Source: an uncultured Peptoniphilus sp. (lineage in GTDB: Bacteria; Bacillota; Clostridia; Tissierellales; Peptoniphilaceae). From it: DNA of 6,391 nucleotides. The DNA lies in contig CAMYEJ010000079.1 of the NCBI GenBank assembly GCA_947254665.1, positions 1 through 6,391 of the forward strand. The letters run 5' to 3'. The notes under the pieces were generated by a model that saw only the letters and a program-made list of their open reading frames with translations, did no database searches and had not been told where the DNA came from. This document shows, in pieces, positions 1-6,391 of the stretch. A program made the position numbers and the translations under genes. The first letter of the stretch is position 1. The number at the start of each line of letters is the position of its first letter.

Positions 1-1475
1 GATTCATCCAATATATTTGTAACCATGGTTACAAATCCAGATATATTTTTTTCTTCTACTGTAGATTTCATCACCTTTGAAATTTCCTCTTTTAATTGAT
101 CTAGAAATTCATCATCCATTGTAAACACTTGTGATATTAAGAAATCATATCCAGATATATTAAATTTCTTTTGATCTATATTTAATATTTCTTCTACACT
201 CTTACCTTTTAATGAGGTTCCTGCTTTAAACATTTCTTTTGCAAATTCTTTGCTATCTATCCCACTGATTTCTTCTAAAATTTTAAGTATCTTCTTGTCT
301 GTTTCTGTGGTTGTTGGACTTTTAAAGAATAATGTGTCAGAAATTATCCCTGCCATAAGTATTCCAGCTATTTCCTTCGGAATATTTACGAGTCTTTCTA
401 AATATATTTTAGAAACTATGGTTGCTGTACTTCCAACAGGCTCATTTCTAAAGTATATTGGTTCGTTTGTTGGTACGGACTGTACTCTGTGATGATCTAT
501 TATTTCAATGACATTTGCTGTTTCGATTCCATCTATGGATTGAGTCTTTTCGTTGTGATCGACTAAAATCAAATCATGTCCTTTTAGATTTAAAAGATTA
601 AATCTTGAGATACTTCCTAATACTTCATCTTTTCTATTTAGGACAGGATATTGACGAAATCTCGTTGATTTCATAATATTTTTTATTTCGGATACTTCTT
701 GATCTTCATAGAAAGCTATTATTTCATCTTTTTTCATTATCTTATCTATGCTTGTAGCGAGTGGGATTAATTTTGCTGCTCCTATGGTATCTAAGTCAGT
801 TAATATATACGAAACATTTTTTTCTTTTGCAAGTTTTTTTAGATCGTCTTCTAGGTCTACTCCTCCTACAAGTATCATTAGAGAAACTTCCATTTCTATT
901 GCAGATTTTCTAGCTTTATACCTATCTCCTACAATTACTACATCCCCTGGACTGATATATTTTCTTGCAAGGTCTGTATCCATTGCATAGGCAGTTAGTT
1001 TTGTTTCTGGTTTTATGCCTTTAAAACTATTATTTATTAATTTCCCACTTAGTACTTTTGATAAACTTTCTAAATTTATATTTCCTTCTAGATTATGTTC
1101 ACTAGCAAACTTAAGATATCTATCCATGATGTCATACATGGTAACTAGTCCTACCATCTTCTTGTTCTTATCCACTACATATGCACTCTTGTAATTCTTC
1201 TTTTGCAAAATTTCAAGAGTATCAAAGATAGATACATCTTCTTTTATTTCTATTGCGTCGTCCATTTTTAAGTCTATTGCCCTTGGGAAAATATCTTCTT
1301 TTAATTCAGGGACTTCTATGTTGAAATAATCTAATATAAATTTTGTTTCTAAATTTAATTCGCCTAGTCTAATGGGCTCAGTCTTATTACCTTCTATATT
1401 TTTTAAATATGAATAGGCTATACTTGAAACTATTGAGTCCGTATCAGGTTTTTTGTGTCCAGTTATATATATCAT
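1..1475 (-). CDS. ppaC: Family II Mn-dependent inorganic pyrophosphatase with CBS-DRTGG-CBS regulatory insert (C-terminus cut by window edge)
   Basis: This cytosolic enzyme hydrolyses pyrophosphate to two phosphates. The frame opens at ATG 1475-1473 and runs 491 residues to the left edge without a stop. The DHH catalytic domain is split. Its first part carries GHKKPDTDS (residues 6-14; metal ligands H7, D11, D13). The rest carries VDHNE (305-309), IDHHR (326-330), GIISDT (376-381) and a DHHA2 start with the conserved Lys of KAGTSL (K417). Between them lie CBS1 (about 70-122), a DRTGG-type domain (about 140-243, with GDR at 183-185) and CBS2 (about 246-295, with YPVLN and GSISRF). Comparable proteins are near 545 residues, so about 50-60 are missing, including the C-terminal substrate-binding Arg/Lys. 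In characterised relatives AMP and ADP inhibit, ATP activates, and DRTGG-containing forms respond to diadenosine polyphosphates; that regulation is inferred here. The start overlaps the upstream stop by one base. Identification is firm. Confidence 0.95.
   Translation of the reverse strand, partial: MIYITGHKKPDTDSIVSSIAYSYLKNIEGNKTEPIRLGELNLETKFILDYFNIEVPELKEDIFPRAIDLKMDDAIEIKEDVSIFDTLEILQKKNYKSAYVVDKNKKMVGLVTMYDIMDRYLKFASEHNLEGNINLESLSKVLSGKLINNSFKGIKPETKLTAYAMDTDLARKYISPGDVVIVGDRYKARKSAIEMEVSLMILVGGVDLEDDLKKLAKEKNVSYILTDLDTIGAAKLIPLATSIDKIMKKDEIIAFYEDQEVSEIKNIMKSTRFRQYPVLNRKDEVLGSISRFNLLNLKGHDLILVDHNEKTQSIDGIETANVIEIIDHHRVQSVPTNEPIYFRNEPVGSTATIVSKIYLERLVNIPKEIAGILMAGIISDTLFFKSPTTTETDKKILKILEEISGIDSKEFAKEMFKAGTSLKGKSVEEILNIDQKKFNISGYDFLISQVFTMDDEFLDQLKEEISKVMKSTVEEKNISGFVTMVTNILDE
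15..36. repeat. Perfect 22-bp palindrome within ppaC
   Basis: The half-site ATTTGTAACCA at 15-25 is followed directly by its exact reverse complement at 26-36, with no spacer; pairing fails at 14/37. It lies in the ppaC coding region where FVTMVTN is encoded (residues 481-487), close to the family's conserved C-terminal MVTDIL-like segment. It has dyad symmetry like a dimeric regulator site, but its place deep in a gene and the lack of a known matching operator leave its role open. Chance, helped by AT-rich codons, is a fair alternative. Confidence 0.6.
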
Positions 1476-2113
1476 TACCAGAGACCTTTCGCTTTTTGTA
1501 TATATGGATTAAGTCTTAGCTCTTTTCCAATATCTGTTCCTGATCCATGACCTGGATACACCTTTATATCTTTATCTAAATCTGCAAGTTTTAGAAGTGA
1601 ATTCATCATCGCTTCTTCACTTCCACCTGGTAGGTCTACTCTTCCCATTGACGTGTAGAAAAGTGTGTCTCCAGAGAAAAGATCTTTGCCATTTAACAAG
1701 AAACAACAAGATCCTTCTGTATGACCTGGTGTATGAAGTACTTTGAAGCTCATTTCACCAACGGTTATTTCATCTCCATCTTTCAATAGTACATCTGGTG
1801 TCACATCTTTAACGTCCATACCAAGCATTGGTCCAAAGTATTTTGAATTTGTTTCTAACATTTCTTCATCTTCTGAAACTACATATACTGGCACATCTTT
1901 CTTTTGAACTATATCATAAAGTCCACACACATGGTCTGGATGGGCATGTGTTAATAGAATTTTCTTTAGATTTAGTTGTAGTTCGTCTATTTTTGCAAGT
2001 ATTGCTTTTGCATTATCTGCAGGATCTATTACAACCGCATTTTTTTCGTCATCATAGACTATATAACAGTTGGTTTGAAAAGGTCCAAGTATCATCTTTT
2101 CTATATTTATCAT
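1475..2113 (-). CDS. MBL-fold metallo-hydrolase, glyoxalase-II-like
   Basis: This is a 212-residue single-domain metallo-beta-lactamase-fold protein, the usual length for the small YcbL/YqgX-like glyoxalase-II-related group. The dinuclear metal site looks complete: THAHPDH (residues 55-61; H56, H58, D60, H61), H131 in HTPGHTEG, D149 in FSGDTLF, and H189 in YPGHGSGT. The opening GPFQTNCYIV (10-19) is also typical. There is no signal peptide, so it should be cytosolic. Relatives hydrolyse thioesters such as S-lactoylglutathione-type substrates, but the true substrate is unknown, and low-GC anaerobes often lack glutathione. It lacks the C-terminal helical domain of canonical glyoxalase II (about 250 residues), so gloB would be an over-call. 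Its ATG directly follows the dtd stop, with an AAGGTG-type ribosome site inside the end of dtd. Family is certain, substrate is not. Confidence 0.92.
   Translation of the reverse strand: MINIEKMILGPFQTNCYIVYDDEKNAVVIDPADNAKAILAKIDELQLNLKKILLTHAHPDHVCGLYDIVQKKDVPVYVVSEDEEMLETNSKYFGPMLGMDVKDVTPDVLLKDGDEITVGEMSFKVLHTPGHTEGSCCFLLNGKDLFSGDTLFYTSMGRVDLPGGSEEAMMNSLLKLADLDKDIKVYPGHGSGTDIGKELRLNPYIQKAKGLW
1485..1489 (-). promoter_or_regulatory. Weak ribosome binding site of ppaC, inside the end of the MBL-fold hydrolase gene
   Basis: AAAGG lies 9 nt before the ATG at 1475. It is the weakest Shine-Dalgarno match of the four visible junctions. Together with the TAATG overlap, this suggests that pyrophosphatase translation depends on termination of the upstream gene. 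The start itself is also fixed by the family N-terminus (GHKKPDTDS from residue 6). Confidence 0.5.
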
Positions 2114-2563
2114 TTAAAACACCTTCTCTGAATCTAGTAAAATTGTAACTGGTCCGTTGTTTATAAGCGATACTTTCATATCAGCTCCATAAGAACCAGT
2201 TTCTATCTTTATTTGTGAATTTTTAAGTTCTTCTATCATTTTTTCGTAGAGAGCTCTTCCCTCTTCGAATCCAGCCGCAGTGGAGTAGGATGGTCTATTG
2301 CCCTTTCTAACATCTCCATATAGAGTAAACTGACTGATTAGAAGAATCTTTCCTCCTACATCTTTTATAGATTTATTCATTACTCCATTTTCATCGTCAT
2401 AGATTCTAAGATTCAATAATTTTCTGAGTATATAGTTTAAGTCTTCAACAGTGTCGGTATCTTTTATCCCAAGAAGCACGACCATTCCCCAGTCGATTGC
2501 TCCTATAGTTTCTCCGTCTACCTTTACACTAGCTTCATAACTTCTTTGAACAACTGCTCTCAT
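2114..2563 (-). CDS. dtd: D-aminoacyl-tRNA deacylase
   Basis: Dtd removes D-amino acids (and glycine mischarged on tRNA-Ala) from tRNA, protecting translation in the cytosol. The 149-residue length is standard. The start MRAVVQR, the SQFTLYGD motif (residues 77-84), the KGNRPSYS segment (87-94), GSYGADM (123-129) and the Gly-cis-Pro motif NNGPVT (135-140) all match the family. The Gly-Pro pair G137-P138 and the SQFTL element form the chiral-proofreading pocket across the dimer. Many homologues have Asp where this protein has N136, a small departure next to the motif. The start codon overlaps the RSH stop in a TAATG, and GGAGG lies 4 nt upstream inside the RSH gene. Dtd directly after relA/rel is a common Firmicutes arrangement, which supports the call. 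Confidence 0.97.
   Translation of the reverse strand: MRAVVQRSYEASVKVDGETIGAIDWGMVVLLGIKDTDTVEDLNYILRKLLNLRIYDDENGVMNKSIKDVGGKILLISQFTLYGDVRKGNRPSYSTAAGFEEGRALYEKMIEELKNSQIKIETGSYGADMKVSLINNGPVTILLDSEKVF
2120..2125 (-). promoter_or_regulatory. Ribosome binding site of the MBL-fold hydrolase gene, inside the end of dtd
   Basis: AAGGTG is placed 6 nt before the ATG at 2113 and is embedded in the final codons of dtd. It is a partial Shine-Dalgarno match at a normal distance and supports the start directly adjoining the dtd stop. Confidence 0.6.
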
Positions 2564-4704
2564 TATGCCTCCACTCTATAAACATCGTAAACATGTTTTA
2601 TTTTCTTTATCTTTTCAATTAATTTTTCTAGTTCTTTTATAGATTTTATCTCAACAGTAAGGTCTACTATTAGCTCATGGTCTTTTCCTTTTCTTGCACT
2701 AAGCGATGAAAATTCAAGCTTAGAATCAGATATTTTGTTTGCAATATCTGATATAACTGTTGCCCTTTCAAATGCCATAACTTCTATTTGAGCTGAATAG
2801 AATCCAGATTCAGTCTGATTCCAAGAAACATCTACGATTCTATTTTCGTCTATGCCTTTTAAGTTAGGACAATCCGCTCTATGGACAGAAACTCCACGAC
2901 CAATGGTTACATAGCCTATAATGTCATCTCCAGGAACAGGATTGCAACATCTAGCAAATCTGACCTTTACATCATCTATTCCGTCAATTACAATTCCACC
3001 GCGTTTTGGTCTATTTGACCTTGTAGTTCCTACCTGTTCAGTTGGATCTTCTGTATCTTTGTAAGTTCTCTTATATATATCTACAAGTTTTGCAGTTACT
3101 TGATTTACAGATATAGTACCAAATCCAACAGCCGCATACATATCGTCAATAGTTGATATATTTAATTTAGATCTGACTTCTTCAAGCCATTCATCTTTTA
3201 GGAATTCAAAAGGTTTATATCCAATTCTCTTCGCTTCATTTACAAGCATATCTCTTCCACGTTCAATATTTTTATCTCTGTCTTTGACTTTGAAATATTG
3301 TTGGATTTTCTTCTTAGCTTGAGGGCTCTTAACTATATTTAGCCAGTCTAATGATGGTCCAGAGTTAGGATTTGTAATTACACTTACAATATCCCCGCTT
3401 TTTAATTTGTAGGTAAGAGGAACTATCCTTCCGCTTATCTTTGCACCGACACAAGTATTTCCTACTTGGGAGTGAATTCTATAAGCAAAGTCAATAGGTG
3501 TAGATCCTTCTGGCAAGTTCACCACGTCACCATTAGGGGTAAATACAAATACTTCATCAGCGAAGAAATCAATCTTAAGTGTTTCCATGAAGTCATCTGC
3601 ATCATTTACGTCTTTTTGCCATTCTAAAAGTTGTCTTAACCAAGTTAAGTTCTCATCAAAAGAAGTTGATTTAGTAGCTCCAGATTTATATTTCCAATGG
3701 GCAGCAATACCGTATTCGGCAGTTTGATGCATCTCGTAAGTCCTAATTTGAACTTCAAAAGTTTCACCATTACTGTCGATTACAGTTGTATGAAGTGACT
3801 GGTAGTTGTTGGACTTAGGCATTGCTATATAGTCTTTAAATCTTCCTGGAATTGGTTTATAAAGATTATGAACAGCACCAAGAACCCCGTAGCAATCTTT
3901 GACTGTATCTACGAGCACTCTTACTGCTTGGAGATCATATATTTCATCAAAAGACTTTTTCTTTATTACCATTTTTTTGTAAATGGAATAAAAGTTTTTA
4001 GGTCTTCCGTGAATATCTGCTTTTATGCCAGCCTTTTCAACTTCAGCTTTAATTTCATCGATAAGTTTTTTAATGAGATCTTCTCTTTCATTTCTTCTCT
4101 TGTTAACCATGTCTACCAATTTATAGTAATTGTCTGGATCCAAGTAACGAAGTGATAGGTCTTCTAGTTCCCATTTAACCTTACTCATCCCTAGTCTATC
4201 CGCAATAGGCGCATAGATTTCTATAGTCTCATTAGCCTTTTCAATCTTCTTTTCTGGGGTCATATACTCGAGCGTTCTCATGTTGTGAGTTCTATCCGCA
4301 AGTTTAACTATGATTACTCGAATATCTTTTGCCATAGCAAGAACCATTTTTCTTATGTTCTCAGCTTGGTTTTCTTTCTTCGTCTTATAATTTAATTTTT
4401 TTAATTTTGTAACCCCATCTACCAGGTCCGCAATCTCTTGACCAAATTCTTCTTTGATATCCTCGTAAGTTACATCCGTATCTTCAACTACGTCGTGTAA
4501 TAGACCAGCAACTATAGTAGGCGTATCCATATTCATATCTGCGAGTATAAGCGCTACATTGAATGGATGGATGATGTAATCTTCTCCAGAATTACGCTTT
4601 TGCCCCTTGTGATACTTTTCCGCTACATCAAAAGCCTCTTTGATTATATCAAGGTCGGCATGTTCATTATACGATTTTACTTTATCTAATAACACTTCTA
4701 TCAT
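2563..4704 (-). CDS. relA: Bifunctional (p)ppGpp synthetase/hydrolase (long RSH protein)
   Basis: This 713-residue cytosolic, ribosome-associated enzyme makes (p)ppGpp from ATP and GTP/GDP, releasing AMP, and hydrolyses it back, releasing pyrophosphate. The HD hydrolase domain looks active: H46, the HDVVED motif (70-75) and N141 in LADRTHNMRTL. The synthetase domain has D257 in YDLQAVRV, PGRFKDYIAMPK (286-297), YQSLHTTV (301-308) and FEVQIRT (316-322). RFKD is the signature of bifunctional Rel/SpoT types, against the acidic variant of hydrolase-dead RelA. Next come TGS (about 384-446), a helical region, the zinc-finger/CC domain with C586, C587, H608 and C612, and a C-terminal ACT domain (about 636-713). 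No domain is missing. The ATG has AGGAG 5 nt upstream overlapping the recJ stop. The gene could equally be named rel; biochemical identity is secure. Confidence 0.97.
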   Translation of the reverse strand: MIEVLLDKVKSYNEHADLDIIKEAFDVAEKYHKGQKRNSGEDYIIHPFNVALILADMNMDTPTIVAGLLHDVVEDTDVTYEDIKEEFGQEIADLVDGVTKLKKLNYKTKKENQAENIRKMVLAMAKDIRVIIVKLADRTHNMRTLEYMTPEKKIEKANETIEIYAPIADRLGMSKVKWELEDLSLRYLDPDNYYKLVDMVNKRRNEREDLIKKLIDEIKAEVEKAGIKADIHGRPKNFYSIYKKMVIKKKSFDEIYDLQAVRVLVDTVKDCYGVLGAVHNLYKPIPGRFKDYIAMPKSNNYQSLHTTVIDSNGETFEVQIRTYEMHQTAEYGIAAHWKYKSGATKSTSFDENLTWLRQLLEWQKDVNDADDFMETLKIDFFADEVFVFTPNGDVVNLPEGSTPIDFAYRIHSQVGNTCVGAKISGRIVPLTYKLKSGDIVSVITNPNSGPSLDWLNIVKSPQAKKKIQQYFKVKDRDKNIERGRDMLVNEAKRIGYKPFEFLKDEWLEEVRSKLNISTIDDMYAAVGFGTISVNQVTAKLVDIYKRTYKDTEDPTEQVGTTRSNRPKRGGIVIDGIDDVKVRFARCCNPVPGDDIIGYVTIGRGVSVHRADCPNLKGIDENRIVDVSWNQTESGFYSAQIEVMAFERATVISDIANKISDSKLEFSSLSARKGKDHELIVDLTVEIKSIKELEKLIEKIKKIKHVYDVYRVEA
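2568..2572 (-). promoter_or_regulatory. Ribosome binding site of dtd, inside the end of the RSH gene
   Basis: GGAGG lies 4 nt before the dtd ATG (2563) and falls within the last Val-Glu-Ala codons of the RSH gene. It supports the TAATG-overlapping start over any later Met. Confidence 0.75.
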
Positions 4705-4709
4705 AATTA

Positions 4710-4714
4710 CTCCT
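4710..4714 (-). promoter_or_regulatory. Ribosome binding site of the RSH gene, overlapping the recJ stop
   Basis: AGGAG sits 5 nt before the ATG at 4704 and shares its first two bases with the recJ TAG stop. A ribosome finishing recJ is therefore placed on the RSH initiation region. This fixes the RSH start and suggests coupled expression. Confidence 0.75.
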
Positions 4715-6391
4715 AAGGTCTTACACTCTTTATACTTAGCTGAAGAGTAGTATTTCCCATAAATTTATTTACATCCACAGATGCAACCACATCTATATAT
4801 AGTTCCTTTTTATTTTGGAGAATGTAGTTTAGTTGTTCTCCATCATATTTAGAACTCATTAGCTTCTTAAAATTATCGAAGGTTTGAAAATATATACCTT
4901 CTACATAATTTTCTCCATCGGTAAAGGTAAATTTCAAAACATTTTTATTTTTCCCAAGCACATCAAGTCTAACTATTTTTAAATTCTTAAATCCGAAGAT
5001 TGGATCTTCATTTCCTTTCCCAAATGGTTTAAGCCTCATAATTTCATCATAAAAATCGAAATTAATATCTCTTAATGTAAGGCTATCATCTAAATAAATC
5101 GTCTTTACAAGATCCTCTCTCGTAAGATTCGAATTATTGTTTAAATCCTTCACAAAATCTCTTAAATTTTCCCTTTGAATAGTTAATCCACAAGCCATTT
5201 GATGTCCACCAAAAGCTGTAAGATATGATTTTATTTCAGATACTTTTGTAAACATATCATAAGCTTCTATGCTTCTTCCAGAGCCTTTAAGTTCATCCTT
5301 GCCACTTAGTACAATGGTTGGTCTATAATATTTTTCTTTTATTCTTCCTGCAACGATTCCTGCCACTGCTGGGTGTAGATCTTCATCTAGCACTACAAGT
5401 ACCGGAAATTTTTTCTGCATCTCATGAGTTTCTATAAAATCTATAGCTTTTTTAAAACCTTCTTCTGTATAGCTTTGTCTAGTTGAATTTAACTTTTTAA
5501 GAGATTCTACAATCTCTGTTCTTTTTGTTATAGAGTCAGACATAAATAATTCAACCCCAATATCCGCAGTCTCGATTCTGCCAGCAGAGTTAATCATAGG
5601 ACCAATTAAAAAACCAATCGCCGATACGTCCAACTCTTTTTGAAATCCCGAAAGCTTAACAATATCGTCAAATCCTGGAATAGTATTACTATTTAAAATT
5701 TCCAGTCCATACTTAACGAATATTCTGTTCTCTCCCACCAAGTTCATCATGTCACAAATGGTTGCAACAGCCACGTATGGAAGTAGTGCTTTTTCTTTTT
5801 CTTCGTCAATCCCTTGAATTTTATAAAGATATGATATAAGTTTAAAAGCAACTCCAGCTCCACAAAGTTCCTTGAATGGATAGTCGCAGTCAGATCTCTT
5901 AGGATTTAATACCGCATCTGCAGAAGGGATACAATCCTTACCATCAACCTTTGGAACTTCATGGTGATCTGTAACAATTACATCCATTCCAAGTGATTTT
6001 GCATATTTAACGGTTTCGCTTGCTGCGATTCCATTGTCACAAGTTATGATTAGAGAAACATCTTTTCCTTTTAATTCATCTACAATATCGTTATTTATAC
6101 CATATCCTTCTTCTCTTGCTGGAATCCTGTAGATTGGATTCATACCAAGAGCTTGTAATCCTTTTATAAGGATAACCGTGCTCATGACCCCATCTACATC
6201 ATAATCACCAACTATTGCAATATTTTTGCCGATACTTTTCGCAGATAGAACTATATTTCCAGCGATAATCATGTCCCTCATCTTTAGGGGTGTTTCTAAA
6301 TCATCATAATCTATATTTAAAAAATGTTCTGCATCTTCATTAGTTACAATTCCCCTCTTAGAAAGGAGATTGGCAGTGGTTTTAGTTATAT
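4713..6391 (-). CDS. recJ: Single-stranded-DNA-specific exonuclease RecJ (N-terminus cut by window edge)
   Basis: RecJ degrades single-stranded DNA 5' to 3' in recombination and repair. The open frame reaches the right edge, so the Met at 6281 is internal: 36 more in-frame codons precede it (beginning ITKTTANLLSKRGIV), and they match the RecJ N-terminal region. Roughly 20 residues are probably missing. Counting from the Met at 6281, the DHH domain shows GDYDVDG (25-31), TCDNGIAA (80-87), TDHHEVP (104-110), CGAGVAFKL (140-148), D177 and INSAGRIETADI (230-241). The DHHA1 domain shows AGIVAGRIKEKYYRP (307-321), GSGRS (333-337) and FGGHQMACGLTI (357-368). The OB-fold part has LKPFGKGNEDPIFGF (417-431). 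Total length near 580 resembles the short RecJ form without the extra C-terminal domain of Bacillus RecJ. It ends 8 nt before the RSH start. Confidence 0.96.
   Translation of the reverse strand, partial: ITKTTANLLSKRGIVTNEDAEHFLNIDYDDLETPLKMRDMIIAGNIVLSAKSIGKNIAIVGDYDVDGVMSTVILIKGLQALGMNPIYRIPAREEGYGINNDIVDELKGKDVSLIITCDNGIAASETVKYAKSLGMDVIVTDHHEVPKVDGKDCIPSADAVLNPKRSDCDYPFKELCGAGVAFKLISYLYKIQGIDEEKEKALLPYVAVATICDMMNLVGENRIFVKYGLEILNSNTIPGFDDIVKLSGFQKELDVSAIGFLIGPMINSAGRIETADIGVELFMSDSITKRTEIVESLKKLNSTRQSYTEEGFKKAIDFIETHEMQKKFPVLVVLDEDLHPAVAGIVAGRIKEKYYRPTIVLSGKDELKGSGRSIEAYDMFTKVSEIKSYLTAFGGHQMACGLTIQRENLRDFVKDLNNNSNLTREDLVKTIYLDDSLTLRDINFDFYDEIMRLKPFGKGNEDPIFGFKNLKIVRLDVLGKNKNVLKFTFTDGENYVEGIYFQTFDNFKKLMSSKYDGEQLNYILQNKKELYIDVVASVDVNKFMGNTTLQLSIKSVRP

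Noticed and set aside
35..161. 13-bp direct repeat ATCCAGATATATT at 35-47 and 149-161
   Set aside because: Both copies encode a similar Asn-Ile-Ser-Gly stretch in ppaC and are AT-rich; only two copies exist, so chance or codon preference suffices.
250..492. 80-codon plus-strand open frame
   Set aside because: It lies antisense to the DHH/DHHA2 part of ppaC, whose motifs prove the minus strand is coding; the predicted peptide has no recognisable family.
586..605. Short inverted repeat (7-bp arms AGATTTA) as a terminator candidate
   Set aside because: It is AT-only in strength, lies inside the ppaC coding region and has no following T-tract in the reading direction.
817..840. Two runs of seven A on the coding strand of ppaC (817-823 and 834-840), with a third at 46-52, as possible slippage sites
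   Set aside because: Runs of this length are common in Lys-rich AT-rich genes, and the frame is intact and conserved on both sides.
748..990. 80-codon plus-strand open frame
   Set aside because: It is antisense to the DRTGG region of ppaC and has low-complexity Ser/Phe-rich content typical of a shadow frame.
1828..2148. 106-codon plus-strand open frame rich in Leu and His
   Set aside because: It is antisense to the MBL-fold hydrolase, whose metal-binding motifs are intact on the other strand.
3868..4155. 95-codon plus-strand open frame rich in Phe and Ile
   Set aside because: It is antisense to the conserved synthetase region of the RSH gene; the hydrophobic look comes from the complement of Lys/Glu-rich codons.
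6279..6281. Met at 6281 as the start of RecJ
   Set aside because: The same frame continues upstream to the window edge with RecJ-like residues and no stop, so the gene begins beyond the window.

Overview
The window is a compact, all-coding stretch of a low-GC Gram-positive (Firmicutes-type) genome. AT-rich codons dominate (AGA, ATA, AAA). The gene order recJ / relA-type RSH / dtd / metallo-beta-lactamase-fold hydrolase is a Firmicutes arrangement. A nucleotide-regulated CBS-type family II pyrophosphatase points to an anaerobic clostridial lineage; a Tissierellia/Peptoniphilaceae-like host is a guess I cannot verify.

All five genes lie on the minus strand, so the operon reads from right to left. 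From 6391 to 4713 is RecJ single-strand exonuclease, cut at its N-terminus by the window edge. From 4704 to 2563 is a full-length bifunctional (p)ppGpp synthetase/hydrolase. From 2563 to 2114 is D-aminoacyl-tRNA deacylase. From 2113 to 1475 is a small glyoxalase-II-like metallo-hydrolase. From 1475 to the left edge is a manganese-dependent family II inorganic pyrophosphatase with an inserted CBS-DRTGG-CBS regulatory module; its C-terminus is cut by the window edge.

The junctions are very tight: 8 nt, then a TAATG overlap, then TAA directly followed by ATG, then a second TAATG overlap. No intergenic space exceeds 8 nt, so there is no room for intergenic promoters, terminators, RNA genes or mobile elements. 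I saw no tRNA, rRNA, CRISPR array or insertion sequence. The four genes after recJ are probably co-transcribed and translationally coupled.

Functionally the cluster joins alarmone turnover, translation quality control and pyrophosphate disposal. The RSH hydrolase reaction releases pyrophosphate and its synthetase reaction releases AMP. CBS-type pyrophosphatases consume pyrophosphate and are known to be controlled by adenine nucleotides. A metabolic link between the first and last complete-operon partners is therefore plausible, but it is inferred from family knowledge and gene order. I found no wholly new system. The points most worth a second look are this RSH/CBS-pyrophosphatase linkage, the absence of apt between recJ and the RSH gene, and a perfect 22-bp palindrome inside the pyrophosphatase gene.
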